Source of the DNA: Chara braunii
Taxonomy: Eukaryota; Streptophyta; Charophyceae; Charales; Characeae
DNA length: 64,000 bases
Reading direction: 5' to 3'
Assembly (NCBI GenBank): GCA_003427395.1
Contig: BFEA01000103.1
Span: 120,492-184,491, forward strand
Shown: positions 12,010 through 23,265 of the stretch, in pieces
Numbering within the stretch: position 1 is the stretch's first letter
How the letters are laid out: each line of letters begins with the position of its first letter
Notes under the pieces: model-generated
Database searches by the model: none
What the model saw: the letters and a program-made list of their open reading frames with translations, nothing else
What the model was told of the DNA's origin: nothing
Position numbers and translations under genes: made by a program

Positions 12010-14830
12010 TTGTTTGCTTTAAAAAAGCAGAGGTTCTGGTTCCCAAGAAAGCATTGGGTAAATTAACCATACTCCCTGTTCTTTGTTTCTGACTGCAGAC
12101 TATAAGATTCGTCACCAAAAAGGTAGAAACTGGGTACTGAGTGGGACTTTGCTACGTCTTGTTGGTTCATGAGATGGTCCAATTGGCCACACATTCTCAC
12201 CAAAATGCCGCTTTTATCTTTAAAGACTTCAAGAAAGCCTATGCCCATGCGGATTGGCGGTTTCTAGAAAAGTGTTTGAGAAAAATGAACTTTGGCCCGA
12301 CATTTTGGCAATGCGTGCGCATACTACATCAGAATGCCACTACTCGGGTTCAAATTAATGAGTCTTTGCCCCCACCCATTCGCCTTGAGAAATCAGGGCG
12401 CCAAGGGGACATGATCGCCCTGCACCTCTTCTTGATCATTATAGAAGCATTATTGGCCAACTCATGCGCTAATAAGGACATTACAAGGATAAAAATTGCA
12501 CAAATTTAAAAAAAGACCGTTTCAGTTTGCTCCCTGTTTTAAGACGATCTTGTGATTATGGTCGAGGCTACCACTGGAAACATGGAGGAAATCTAATTGG
12601 GGGAATAAAATGCAAGGATGGTGGGTCCACTATTAAGGGGGATGACCCCCAGAGCACCCTCACATCTCCCAGCGCCTGCTTCAGGCTCCTCTTCGGATAC
12701 TAGGCGTGTCTATGTCCACATTGGGCCGATCCTCGACCAATGACGAGTGGATCAGTTCCCCGACCAATGACGAGTGGATCAGTTCCCCGACCCTGACCAA
12801 GCTGGCGAACTGGTGGAACAAACCCATGTCCCTGTTCGGCCGATTCCTGATAATCAATAATGTAGTCTTGGCAACTCTATGGTACAAATCCGTGCTCTGA
12901 TCATTGAGCAAGATTGGGTTGCAGACGTAATTGAAAACAACAATAGTCCTCTCGAGAGGAGATTGTGATATCCTTAACGCAATCAGTCGCGTGGTTTGGG
13001 AGACAGTAATCCAACCTAAATCGGCGGCGACCCTCCTATTATTAACCCTATTACCCAAGTGCAGGCCCTACGTATCCAGTGGGTAAAGAAACTGATTTTC
13101 TTCCCGCACAGCTCATGGGGGTCGCCATCCTCATAACATATTGCCCGATTGACCCCACCATCCCCTCCGATTGTGCATCCGCTGACGTGGTCGGATGACC
13201 ACTTTTGGCTAATCCCTTGCAAATACCCCGTGAGTATTGAGGGGTGGCTACCAGAATGGAATGAGGGCACCCTACTCCTGGACTAGTTTTGGTCATCCTT
13301 ACTCAGCAGTTGGTGGTCCAGTGGTGGAGGCTTCCCCTCCGGCCACCCCTCCCCCTGGATTGCTAGGAGGAGGTCCATTGACCACCCTTCCTCGGTCACC
13401 GATGGTTTGCAGATTCACACTGTCGGGTTGTGTGTAGCTCAACTTCTTCATGGAAGACATGGGTCCACTTGTATCCTTCGTATAAAAGATATGTGATTAT
13501 GAGTGAAGGGAGTGAAAAATGGCTGCCCAACTACTCCATACTCTCAGATAATATCCTCACATGGAGCGTCAGCCAGACTCCCTGATCGAGATAATCCCGC
13601 TGACATGGTACCGCACGCTCAGGCATGGGCCCACCCTGTTGGAGGGCAACAAGGTAGCCATTCAAGAGGACTCTGAGAGGATAGGGAGAGTGCACAACGT
13701 TAGGCCACAGGGTGCCTTGGTAGAGTATTTCCAGGTGAGCAGGTTAGGCGTCCTCCGTGGAATCTTTGACCCCTTGACCGAAGAGACAAAACATCGCTAT
13801 TTAGGATACAGGTCTTGGGTGAGGGGGAGGAGGTTCTTACCTTTTACAAGCTTTTAGACCCACCTTCAGCAGGAATGGAAATGAGACCCAGCGAGATGCC
13901 CGACTAACCTTCCCCTCCGACAAATTCACCCCCACAACCTATCTTTTAAGTCCACATTCAAGATGCTCAAACCCATACGTTATGTAAAGGACGTAGTCAT
14001 CGACAAATGGGCAAAGCACCTCAATGTGAACCGCTAACTACTCACACCAATCTCGTGGTTTTAGGAACGAAAGACCAACCCTGAGAGACAAATCGCCCTC
14101 CGTTGTCTGCCAACGTGCGACTGGCTAGTGGACCACACCAACCTCGAACAGGAAGGATATGTCTTGCCATGGTGCCCATGGTGCTTGAGCGCCTTCCCCC
14201 CCCAAAAGAGGGCGGAAACTATAAAGCATGTCTTCATGGAATGTCTGAACGCTCGACTCACCTAACACTAGTGGGATCAAATTTGACGCGTGATGGTACC
14301 TTATACTCCCTAACCCTGGACATGGCAGACCATCTTGACAGGCCACTCACAACCGGAACAGGACGCATCAACCTTCACAAGAAATATATATAGGTTAGGT
14401 AGGTGATCAGTCGTGTGGACCTTGTGGTGGCAATGTTGCCTATTGGAGCGGAAGAGAGTGAAAGTGGAACGAGTAGAGGTCATGGAGGAAATCAAGAAAC
14501 ACGTCCAAATGGAGCTGCTACGACGGTGGTAAACACTGAAGCCACAACTGGTTTACGAAATGGACAAGGATGTTAGACACACGATCACTACCTATTGTAC
14601 ATATTAGTTGGCGGGGAATAGGGGAGGATGGATAACTGACATATAATAAAGCGGGTATAGGGCAAAATGGTGCCAAGAGGAGCTGGAGGATGCGAGAGAC
14701 TATCATTTCGTGATTTTCTACGACTCGACCTGCATGGACCTCGCATTCCCCCTATGCCCCCCTTTGGATTTCTGGATTTCCTTTTTCCCCCTCATGCTCT
14801 GTCCCTCCTCGAAGTGCCGTGCTGAAACTC
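12010..14830 (+). pseudogene. L1-like LINE copy, 5'-truncated, decayed (plus)
   Basis: Remains of a LINE ORF2 without its endonuclease. In order: LVPKK...TILPVL (RT motif 0/1 region, about 12,030-12,100); an RT motif A region with FKDFKKAY at about 12,211-12,240; GRQGD (motif B, about 12,393-12,407); a damaged motif C, F-stop-DD, at 12,537-12,548; the thumb-like FLIINNVVLATLWYKS near 12,845-12,890; a linker with GVLRGIFDPL at about 13,745; and the zf-RVT tail with WCPWC and HVFMEC near 14,160-14,250. The conserved C-terminal signature FPPHALSL is recognisable near 14,785. Frameshifts and stops are frequent. It abuts a second plus-strand LINE. The family assignment rests on RT and zf-RVT motifs; the element is certainly not functional. 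Confidence 0.88.
12734..12787 (+). repeat. 27-bp tandem duplication inside LINE
   Basis: Two perfect 27-bp units starting CGACCAATGACGAG and ending CAGTTCCC. The length is a multiple of three, so it adds nine codons without shifting the frame. Confidence 0.95.
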
Positions 14831-14899
14831 CCCCTGATAACCCTCGGCTGCCACCTGGATGGTCACAAGCTGAGTCTCAGATTAGTCATTACTCAACTC

Positions 14900-17800
14900 C
14901 CTGTTATGAACCTCAACTTTCTTCTCATGACAGACCCCTGAGAAAGAAGGGCTGACTACACCGCAAAATACTATAAAGACTTATTTACATCTCAAACCCC
15001 CAACAAGAACTCACTAAAAGTCCGTCAAGCTATGGATGAGTTTCTTTAGGCCATGCAATCACGCCTTACACCAACACAAAAAACTGACCTGGATAACCCA
15101 CTCTCACTGGATGAAATATGGGCAACCCTGCAAGATATGGAGGATGAGAAGATGCCCGGGATTGAATCTTTCCCAAATGAACTCTGGGTGCACTTTTGGG
15201 ACCTCCTCAAGGACGATCTGATGGAGTATATAACAACTGTCCAGAAGGAGGGTTCCTTTGGGGGCATGCTTGGTCAAGGAGTGACCACACTCCTTTCCAA
15301 AAAAAGAAACAAGGAGGACATTAGAAACCATAGACCTATCACCCTACTCCCGGTCCCCTATAAACTGGTGGCCAAAACACTCACCATCCGCCTTTTGCTG
15401 CATATGAACATGCTGATTCATCCCAACTAGACAGGATTTATGCCCAACCACAATATTCATGACAACATCCTTTTGGTCAACGAGACCATCAAGTACGAAC
15501 GCCAACGTAGAGCCCAAGCGGCTATTTTGTTTATAGACTTCGAGAAAGCGTATGACCACGTTCACTGGGACTTCCTGGATATGTGCCTGGTCAGAATGAA
15601 CTCTGGTCCCGATTTCTGCCACTGGTTGCAACTCCTTCATACAGCGTCTACCACAAACATAATGCTCAATGACCATCTTTCATCGTCGATAACACTGCAG
15701 AGGTCGGTACGTCAAGGGGATCCCATCGCACCTCTTCTCTTGTGATAGTTATGTAGGCCCTAGCAACATTGATTAAAGCTCACCCGAAAATTAGTAAAGT
15801 GTCCATCCTGGATATCCCGACCACCTTATCGCAGTAACGTCGCTGTTCGCAGACGACCTCACGGTTCTCATACATGCAAACGCCGACAACCTTCTGGCCC
15901 TAACCCAAATCATACACCTCTTCTCAATGGCGGCAGACATGAAAGTGAATTGGGGCTCTAAGACAGAGGGCTGGTGGCTCCACCCTCAAGACTTGCCCTT
16001 CCGTAAGACCCATGTGTTTCATGGACGAGAAAGGAAAACGACATCAGAATCTTGGGAGTGAGGCTAACAACAATGGGACCTCCGCTTGACCACCAGGATA
16101 TCCTGGTGAACACGATCATTGACTGCCTGGCAAGATGGGAAGGACTGCACATATCGCTGGTGGGACGGACGCTGGCAATCAACAACGCTATTATTGCGGC
16201 CATATGGTACAAACTGGCAGTTTGACCACTGAAACCATGACAATATACCAGGCTGAGAAAGATCCTCACAATGTATCTATGGAAAACACCGCAGAATCCG
16301 AAGGCTGCATGGGCATGGTGAGTTGGGACACCCTCACACAACCAAGAGCCAAAAGGGGGTTGGGGATACTGAAGCCTGAACGGGAGAGTGAGGCCATGAT
16401 TTTCAAGGTGTTAACCAGACTCCGTATAGGAAACAACATCTATGGCCCCCCTTGGCCTGCGTGCAGATAGCTGGTCTGACACCCGAATTTGTGCCCCCTA
16501 ATCGGGTGCACCCCTTCCAATGGTTGACCAACAGCCAATGGACAATCCCAGGCCTCCGTCGACACAGGCATATGACAAATGCGGCACGGGCCACCAGGCA
16601 GGACATCCCCCATGACCCTCTCTGGCCAAACATGCTAAAACTGTGGAGGAATCGTGACCCCAAACAAAAGTGTCCACCCAATAGATGGCACCTCCATATG
16701 GAGACAACCGCTACTATTCGGTAACCCTTCATCTTGGACGAAGCTGGCAGCCCACTTCTACTCACAGCTAATTCGCCCTGGCTCACCTGGACAAAGAAAG
16801 GAATCTACATGGTGAGTGATATCTGGGACCCGGTCGAACAGAATTGGACTATACCAGAGCAGCTGTAGGCCAAGCTGAAGCACGTAAGGAACGTGGACGA
16901 AAAAACCCGTGATAGACACCCTTCCTCTAGCCTGGAGGCTAACCCTCAAAACCGGCCCCACGATTCAACCACAAAACTGGGTGGTTAGGTACGTGTACCT
17001 ATCCACACCGAGGACTGTCTATAGCGTGCACAACACTTAAGGCGGGAGGTGCACAGTGGAAGCCTTCACCCTGCATATTCCAAGAGCATGGTTCTTTCAA
17101 CTGGTGGGGATGATTAATGTGAGAGTGGTGGGTGACCAGGATAACGACTATCATGCACACGAGCCTGCCACACCGATCGCCCGTCTTCCCTTTGACCTAG
17201 ACGACTGGGAATGGACGGGCCAACAAACCATGCACATCTGGGATTACATTATTAAAGGGGGGTACAGAGCATCTCGTCCACGGCAGCAGCAAATTGCACA
17301 AACAATTTTACAAAGATGGGAGCGAGACTCACTAGTGAATCCACAACTGCTGAACAGCCTCCCTTGGGCCAAGTATTCCAAAATAATGGCCACAAGCCTC
17401 AAATCTCTGCAATGGCAAATTATACACTGTTGTCTCTCCACCCGATTGGCTTGTCTCAAGAACAGACCTTGAGCAGAATGGCGTGCTGTCCCCCATATGC
17501 ACCTACTGTGGCAGGGCGACACAGCCGGCCAGGGCAACACTCGAGCACTGCCTGTTGGCGTACCCGATGGTTACCCAAATATGGAGGTGGTGGGATGCAA
17601 TGTTCCATTCACTCACAAACATCCATATCCCATGGGACCTGGGCCTCATCCAGCTGGGCAAAACCAACACTTGCTAGCGCAGTGAAGTCCATTCGCCACT
17701 AACCTCTTTTCGTATATGAAACTACACGTCCTCATGCAAGCCTGGAGAGCTAGGTGCTCATTTGAGAGAAAAAAACATCGGTTTGCCCCGGGACCACCAC

Positions 17801-17910
17801 CTTCACTTCAACAATTGGACTGAGGTCGACGCCAGCATCTCTCTAAGGCCAGCCAAAGACTTCCCAGACCCATTCTCACCTCAACCGTTCTCAAGATGTG
17901 AGGCTATAAA
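14900..17910 (+). pseudogene. L1-like LINE copy, 5'-truncated (plus)
   Basis: Second plus-strand ORF2, better preserved. Starts with YYKDLFTS (about 14,970). It contains RPITLLPV (about 15,335), motif A FIDFEKAYD (15,528-15,554), motif B RQGDP (15,710-15,724) and an intact motif C FADD (15,846-15,857). Then come VGRTLAINN (about 16,160), SWDTLTQPRAKRGLGIL (about 16,325-16,375), HPFQWL (about 16,512) and the zf-RVT tail with CTYC near 17,500 followed by LEHCLLAY. The final Cys of the usual C-x2-C...H-x4-C set is Tyr here. It ends with the family signature DFPDPFSPQ near 17,860. In-frame TAG at 15,428 and TGA at 15,744, plus frameshifts, disable it. The endonuclease domain is missing. Confidence 0.9.
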
Positions 17911-18144
17911 TGCCCCATAGAGACCACAGAGACAAGATGGGGTTCTCAGACACAGAAAGGGGAGGGGAGGGACTCCCTTGAGGGATGCACTAATACCCCT
18001 CGGTGCCCCCCTCTGCTCCCTAGGGCCTGTTCGGGCCAAAAGCCCAGGCAAATCAGTGACATTCTTACGTAGATGGTGGTCATGCGACACTGGAACCTGT
18101 TTCCAGCAGTTGGGTTTCAACGGTATTTTCAGAAATGACCTTTT

Positions 18145-18310
18145 TTTTTTTTTCTCGGTTGAAGCCGGGTAATGGCCCCAATATTTCAAATCTTCCTGTG
18201 TACTTCCATTAGGGACGTTGGGTCTGTTTCCCATCACATGCTGCTCCCCAGGAATAGATTGGAGCTTTGTCTGTGTTAAACCACTAGTACCTCCGCCAGT
18301 GTTAAGAAAT
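18145..18310 (+). mobile_element. LINE 3' UTR/3' end (plus)
   Basis: Downstream of the preceding LINE. Contains GAAGCCGGGTAATGGCCCC, shared with 26,568, and GCTGCTCCCCAGGAATAGATTGGAGC, shared in shorter form with 20,600 and 26,635. A diverged GTGTTAAACCACTAGTACC tract follows, where other copies have a hairpin. Confidence 0.6.
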
Positions 18311-19023
18311 TACGATGTCTTGGCCGGTACCTGAACTTTTCGGGGTGGGACATAGGGTTGGCAATGTCCCATAAATCTGAATTTTATAGTGATGGAAAAA
18401 GGGGGAAAAAAAATGCTTTCTCTATTGCAATGATGTCGGGCTGGGTAGTCCAGGAGGACGCGCTCACAATCTTCCTCCTCAGAATGCACCTTACAGGTAA
18501 GGCGGTCACATTCTGAATGTTACTGTTTTCTTTTTTTTGTTGGTCGTGTGTTTCTTATGAGTCCCCTGTTCGTGAATTGCTCAAGCTGTCCGTGATCTGC
18601 TCAAACTGTGTTTTGTCATAGGATTGTAAGGCTCATCACACTGGCACTTAGGAGAATGTATCCAGCCATTTTCACAGTCGGATCCATGTGCCCGTTTTTT
18701 TTCGCTTTTATTCTCTTTTTGGAATCTGACAACCTGGCCACGGGGCTGAGATGTCGTCATTGAGGGCACACTCACACTACCACTTCCAAGAATGTATACA
18801 ACTACAATCATGGTCAAAGCTTTGTTTCCTTTTTTTTTAAATTCTTTTATGAGGTTCACGGCCGCAACTTTTCTTCTTCTTTTTTGTTTTTTTTTGTTCT
18901 TTCCGTGAGAGTACCAAAAAGAAAACGGAGTGGTACCCAGGCTCGGCAAAACTCGGAGCGCAGTGAAATTCAGGGTCGGCAAAAACAGGCTCGGAGGTAC
19001 TGCAACTACCAAGGTTTGGAGGG
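18311..19023. other. No gene recognised
   Basis: Mixed sequence with T-rich runs. The 143-codon minus-strand ORF (18,581-19,012) is rich in Lys/Arg and Ser/Pro and has no motif I recognise. I regard it as fortuitous. Confidence 0.45.
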
Positions 19024-19401
19024 TTGTGGCACAAAGTTAACCTGAAAAAAAAAAAAAAAAGGTTTGGTCTGCAGCAGGCACAACAGGCGATAGAAGAAGA
19101 GATCAGGTCCTGTAGACAACATGCATGGAAGACTATGAACCAGGACTATCATGACGAAAGAGACCCCACTCTCAGGGAGGCTTTGCGAGAGTCCTACCGC
19201 CAGATCTGGCAGGATGTGCACCACGCCTTCTCCGAACTGCTAGATGGCCTCAACATAAGATGGAAAAACTGGAGGGCGGATGAACCCTCATGGCAAAGGA
19301 GACCCCTGGATGACTTTGCAGTCCCATACCTCCCGCCCAACTTTCTCTTGATCCCTCAGAATCCCCAGCATGCAATGGATCCTGCACCCCCCCTGCAGTA
19401 A
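19024..19401 (+). CDS. Unidentified ORF fragment
   Basis: A 125-codon ORF whose central part looks protein-like, with balanced composition and an amphipathic run: QQAIEEEIRSC, then ALRESYRQIWQDVHHAFSEL, then IRWKNWRADEP. The start codon shown lies upstream of an A-tract encoding poly-Lys, so the true 5' end may be further away or truncated. The end is Pro-rich. It sits between LINE remains and a hAT-like element and is more likely an element fragment than a host gene. No family is recognised. Confidence 0.3.
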   Translation: MWHKVNLKKKKKRFGLQQAQQAIEEEIRSCRQHAWKTMNQDYHDERDPTLREALRESYRQIWQDVHHAFSELLDGLNIRWKNWRADEPSWQRRPLDDFAVPYLPPNFLLIPQNPQHAMDPAPPLQ

Positions 19402-19849
19402 CTCCCTCCCGCCTCCCTCCTGCTACCCTCACCACCATCTTGTTCCGACCCACTTCCACCCCCTGATCCTCTACCATCCCGCCATTTCTACTGCCGCTGC
19501 AGAAGATGGGGACAACTCGAGGCTTGAGGCCATTGAGGTGAACAAACGGTACGAGAACGAGAGTGCCAACTCACATGGGACTTCGGACAGACGGCACATG
19601 AGAGTACAACCGCTGCAAAAGATGCATCCTTGACTCTTCTATGAGCTCTGAGACCTCCTGCTGCCGGCTCTGTCCGGGTAACAGCGCTTGGACCGATCGA
19701 CTGGGATCGCTCTTCATTCAGGGTTTCATCTGATGTGAATGTGGAGAAGGGTAAATCCCATACTTGCAACCGCACGAGCCGCACATTCGTGCGGAGTTCT
19801 GTGCAGAATTGTGCAGGTTATTTTTTTATTATTATTATTATTTTTTTTT

Positions 19850-20285
19850 CGGAGAGCGGATGGGGGGGCGTATAACAGGAAGATGGGGATATAGCGAGAG
19901 GAGGGGGATATGGAGAGGAGGACGATGTGGACGAGGAGGACGACGAGGATAGCGAGGACAAGGAGGAGGAGGAGGAGTAGAGAGAATGGGGAAGGAGAAG
20001 AGATGGACGGAGGGAAAAGAGGAAGGCAAGGAGGAGGAGGACAAGTGGGAGGAGGAGGAGACATGGACGGCGAGGGACGGGAGGATACGAGGAAGGGGAG
20101 GACACGAGGAAGGGAAAGAGACGAGGAGGCATGGAAGATGAAGAAGTACGAGGAGGAGACAAGGAGGATGAGGAAAGGCAGGAGGAGGACGAACAGGAGG
20201 AGGAGGACAAGTCGGAGGAGACGAAAAGGAGAAGGGAGGAGGAGACATGGAGGACGAGGAAGGGGAGGAGGAGCGAGGTGAGGCA
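19850..20285. repeat. Purine-rich GGA/GAG minisatellite
   Basis: About 430 bp of nearly pure purine on the plus strand, with GAGGAGGAC-type units. Long overlapping ORFs on both strands (Arg/Glu-rich forward, Ser/Pro-rich reverse) are artefacts of this composition. Confidence 0.9.
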
Positions 20286-20332
20286 GCACCCCTGCAATTT
20301 TTTTTTTCATCCATAGATTGGAGCATTTTCCA

Positions 20333-20364
20333 ATAAATAAATAGATAAATAAATAAATAAATAA
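20333..20364. repeat. (AAAT)n microsatellite
   Basis: AATA/AAAT tetranucleotide run with one GATA interruption, within the hAT-like element. Confidence 0.9.
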
Positions 20365-20577
20365 AATTTTGGGATGGGCCTCGAACGCACCGTTTCGACC
20401 CTCAGCCTTCTGTTGTTTTTTCGGAGGGGGGTGATGGGTCGTTCCCCGCACACGTCGTGCGCCGCACGGGATCGGTTGGGCATGTGCCCCGCACGTCGGG
20501 AACCGCCCGCACGACGTGCACTTGCAAGTATGGTAAATCCTGTAAAAACAGTAATTTTAGCTCTTTTATAATGTTAT

Positions 20578-20855
20578 AAAGGGAAGCTGGACCCGATTTC
20601 CAGCAGTTGTAGCTCCTCACCAATGGAATGGAGCCATCCCACAAAGGGGCTTGCAGACGGGGTGTCTGCTCTTACCAACACCCCTTCTACACCCGCAGTC
20701 GATGTTCTGTTTTTTTTTTAAGAAAAAGGCTCGTGCCGGTGTTAGTGGTGCTGATAAGTGTTGATAAGAGCAGACACCGCTAGCACCAGGGGAGAGGCTC
20801 CATCTATTAGTGGGGAGCATCACCTGCTGGAAAAAGGGTTCAGCGTCCCATATAC
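20578..20855. mobile_element. Two LINE 3' ends arranged tail to tail
   Basis: The left arm (about 20,578-20,700, plus) reads GCTGGACCCGATTTCCAGCA ... AATGGAGCC ... GGTGTCTGCTCTTACCAACACC. The right arm (about 20,725-20,855, minus) shows the same blocks in reverse complement: GATAAGAGCAGACACC, GGCTCCATCTATTAGTGGGG and CACCTGCTGGAAAAAGGGTT. They meet at a T-rich/A-rich junction near 20,711-20,727. This is an inverted pair of the LINE terminal region. Confidence 0.65.
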
Positions 20856-21157
20856 AGACCGATTTTGGAATAGATCAAAACAGGATTATGTGGGGTTCGT
20901 GCCAGCATTGATTACCCTGGGGTCCGGGGGATTGACTGAACAGGCTAATGGAGAGAGGGGGAAACCTCGTCGCCCTGAATCCGGTGCCAGATCCCAGCTG
21001 CTATACATTGGTTCCTCCCCCCCCCCTTTTTTTAAGCTAAGAATATCTATAGGAATTTAGAAAACCATGAGCCACCCCTAACCCCCTTTATTCTTAAGAG
21101 TCCTGGTTGCCAGCATTGACTGCCCCATTAGCTGGGGGGTTAACTGTGCAACCGATC
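20856..21157 (-). mobile_element. LINE 3' UTR sequence (minus, partial)
   Basis: Shares GCCAGCATTGATTNCYCTGGGGTCC and GGGGATTGACTGA blocks with 21,376 and 23,490, that is, with the minus-strand LINE 3' UTRs. It is probably the 3' UTR of the minus-orientation end at 20,725-20,855. The block TCCTGGTTGCCAGCATTGAC near 21,105 recurs at 22,917. Confidence 0.5.
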
Positions 21158-22836
21158 TTTTTTTTTTTTTTTTCTTTTTTTTTTTTTTTCCTTTTTTAAA
21201 CAAGCCCCCGATAGTGTTAGTGGTGCTATGTAAGAGCAGACACCACTAACACCTGGGGGGAGGCTCCATCTATTAGTGGGGAGCGTCACTTGCTGGAAAA
21301 CGGGTCCAGCGTCCCTTTGTACAAAAGTTGGTCATTTAAGACATCCGAAAAATGGCGGTGGGAACTTTCCTGGCAGCATTGATTACTCCGGGGTCCAGGG
21401 GATTGACTGACCAGGGTATGAGAAAATCAGATCAAGGGGAAGCCTCTTCACCCTGAACTTCACCCTGAAGCCGGGGCTAAACTCTCAATTATACTCTGTG
21501 TTGGCTGGACGTCTTATTTGCTGGAAAAATCCAGCCACTGTGATTGCTTCTATGCTGGAAACCGGGTCCAGCGTCCCTTTGCAAAGTTCCAGAACCATAC
21601 AGAAGGGGAGAGGTTTAAGAAGAAAGAGCGAGGATGAGGGAGGGGGAGGGAGAAAAAACCTCTTCGCCCTGACATCAGGCGCCAACTTTTCTTTGTAAAA
21701 CAAGTTTCTTTCTCCCTTCTTTTTAAACCAGAGTGGAGGGGGGAGGGGGGAAGTCACTGAGGGGCGACAGTGATGTCATCTTCCCTTTCCCTTCTCCGTC
21801 TAATGCTTATGTGAGCACCTCCACCAGGGAGAGAGCATGGGGGGGGAAGGGGTCAGGGAAATCAGCCGGGGGGCGGAATGGGAAGGAGGGCTCAATGTGG
21901 GTCCATTCCTTAAAGATCAGTCTATAGTCCCTTGCTCCTTCCATCGATTCTTGATTGCTATTGGGGCCATCCTTGGACCATTCCACTTTTGCGATCCACC
22001 CCTCCCTGTCCCCCCCCAGCCATTCTCTGCAAAAGTTAGTAATTACCCGTTTCACGTCCCCAATCTGTTGGAAGATGTCAAGTTGGGGTTTCAAGGCCTG
22101 CTACCTGCGCATCAGCTCTAGCTGGATTTGCTGCTTAATCTGGTCCGTGACCTCTGCCCCCTCTACACATACTTTCTCCATCTCCAAAAGGCACCGTTGC
22201 CACCATAGTGCCCATAACACCGCTTGCCTTCCCAACCTGTACATGTTTTCTGCAAAAGCTTTGACCCCTTGGCACGGCCAGTGGCCCACCAGGATTGCTT
22301 GCCATGACCATGGCCAGGGGGTCAGGATTCCCATTTTTCTCCACACCCTGTCCCACCATCTCCATGTGAATTGTGCAAGCGGGCATTGCATGAAAACGTG
22401 CTCCATTGTTTCCGCTTTCTTGTGGGGCGGGAAGTGCCTGAGGCACCGCAAGCACCAGGGCAGTGCAAGCCGCTTTTGCTCCAAGTTAGTATGGTCGATC
22501 AGCCAGTCGTTGATTGGCAAGCAACGGTGCGTTATTTGCCATTGCAGCGACGTGATGTTCGCTGGTTTGGACTTTCGTTCCTGAAACCATTTTATTGGTG
22601 CAAACTGGCCTCGGTCAATGTTCAAGTGCCTGGCCCATCCGTCGATAATTATGTCCCTCAAATTGCGCTTTGCTCGCATCAATTTATATGTCGATTTAAC
22701 AGTTATCTTGTGTACTGTGATCTGTTTGGTGACGCGGGAGGGGCCTGTAGGCGTTTGAGAGGTTTCCCATTGCCATTCCAGTGGGTCAAAAGCCAGCTCG
22801 TAAATGCTTTTTCGTGACTGAAAGGCCATGTAGTCA
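21158..22836 (-). pseudogene. L1-like LINE copy, strongly 5'-truncated (minus)
   Basis: The minus-strand reading frame from 22,829 contains only the ORF2 C-terminus. This comprises LRDIIIDGWARHLNIDRG, SLQWQITHRCLPINDWLIDH, and the zf-RVT set WCLRC...EHVFMQC, followed by TWRWWDRVW. An in-frame TAG at 22,101-22,103 interrupts it. The same frame then continues to 21,807 with REWLGGDREGW and the family end signature ADFPDPFPPHALSL. Downstream on the minus strand lie the conserved 3' blocks (21,560-21,600 and 21,245-21,320), a 12-bp hairpin CACCACTAACAC/GTGTTAGTGGTG (21,215-21,262) and a poly(A) tail seen as T-runs at 21,158-21,197. Confidence 0.85.
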
Positions 22837-22842
22837 ACTGTG

Positions 22843-23085
22843 CAACCGATCTTCCTGATAGTCTGTCCTATATTTCCAGCGCTGTATCAACATTTTGTTG
22901 CAAGAGTGATGTTCAGTCCTGGTTGCTAGCATTGACTGCCCACCTTCCTGATGCGCCCCCCATCTGATTTCCCTGACCCCTTCCCTCCGCACCCGCTCGC
23001 CATGGTCAAGATAACGACGGACTGACACACTGAGTTTGCAGCAAACAGCAGTGGATGGGTACCCTTCCCTTTCCCTTTTCTTTCC
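22843..23085 (+). mobile_element. LINE 3'-terminal coding fragment (plus)
   Basis: On the plus strand 22,953-23,020 encodes RPPSDFPDPFPPHPLAMVK, the C-terminal signature of this LINE family, with no more of the ORF. The preceding 22,847-22,906 block (CTTCCTGATAGTCTGTCCTA and on) is the reverse complement of 26,365-26,424. A LINE fragment has therefore been inserted or rearranged in opposite orientation to its neighbours. Confidence 0.6.
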
Positions 23086-23089
23086 CACC

Positions 23090-23110
23090 TTTTTTTTTTT
23101 TTTCCTTCTT

Positions 23111-23180
<70 letters not shown>

Positions 23181-23185
23181 CCTTT

Positions 23186-23265
<80 letters not shown>

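Larger units (their letters stand above)
19759..20532. mobile_element. hAT-like non-autonomous element with purine minisatellite (774 bp)
   Basis: Perfect 11-bp terminal inverted repeats CATACTTGCAA / TTGCAAGTATG, flanked by perfect 8-bp direct repeats GTAAATCC (19,751-19,758 and 20,533-20,540). GC-rich, CGCACG-dense subterminal zones lie inside both ends (19,770-19,815 and 20,450-20,520) and form inverted repeats. The interior has a T-rich run, a ~430-bp GGA/GAG-type purine tract (about 19,850-20,280) and an (AAAT)n run (20,333-20,364). No transposase is encoded. The 8-bp target duplication supports hAT, although the terminal CATAC is less typical than CAG. Confidence 0.85.

Noticed and set aside
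18581-19012. 143-codon minus-strand ORF as a gene
   Set aside because: Composition is low-complexity in part, there is no motif, and it spans T-rich tracts. I could not support it.
19726-20451. 241-codon and shorter ORFs on both strands, Ser/Pro/Leu-rich or Arg/Glu-rich
   Set aside because: Artefacts of the purine minisatellite inside the hAT-like element. Open frames on both strands come from the lack of stop-codon composition.
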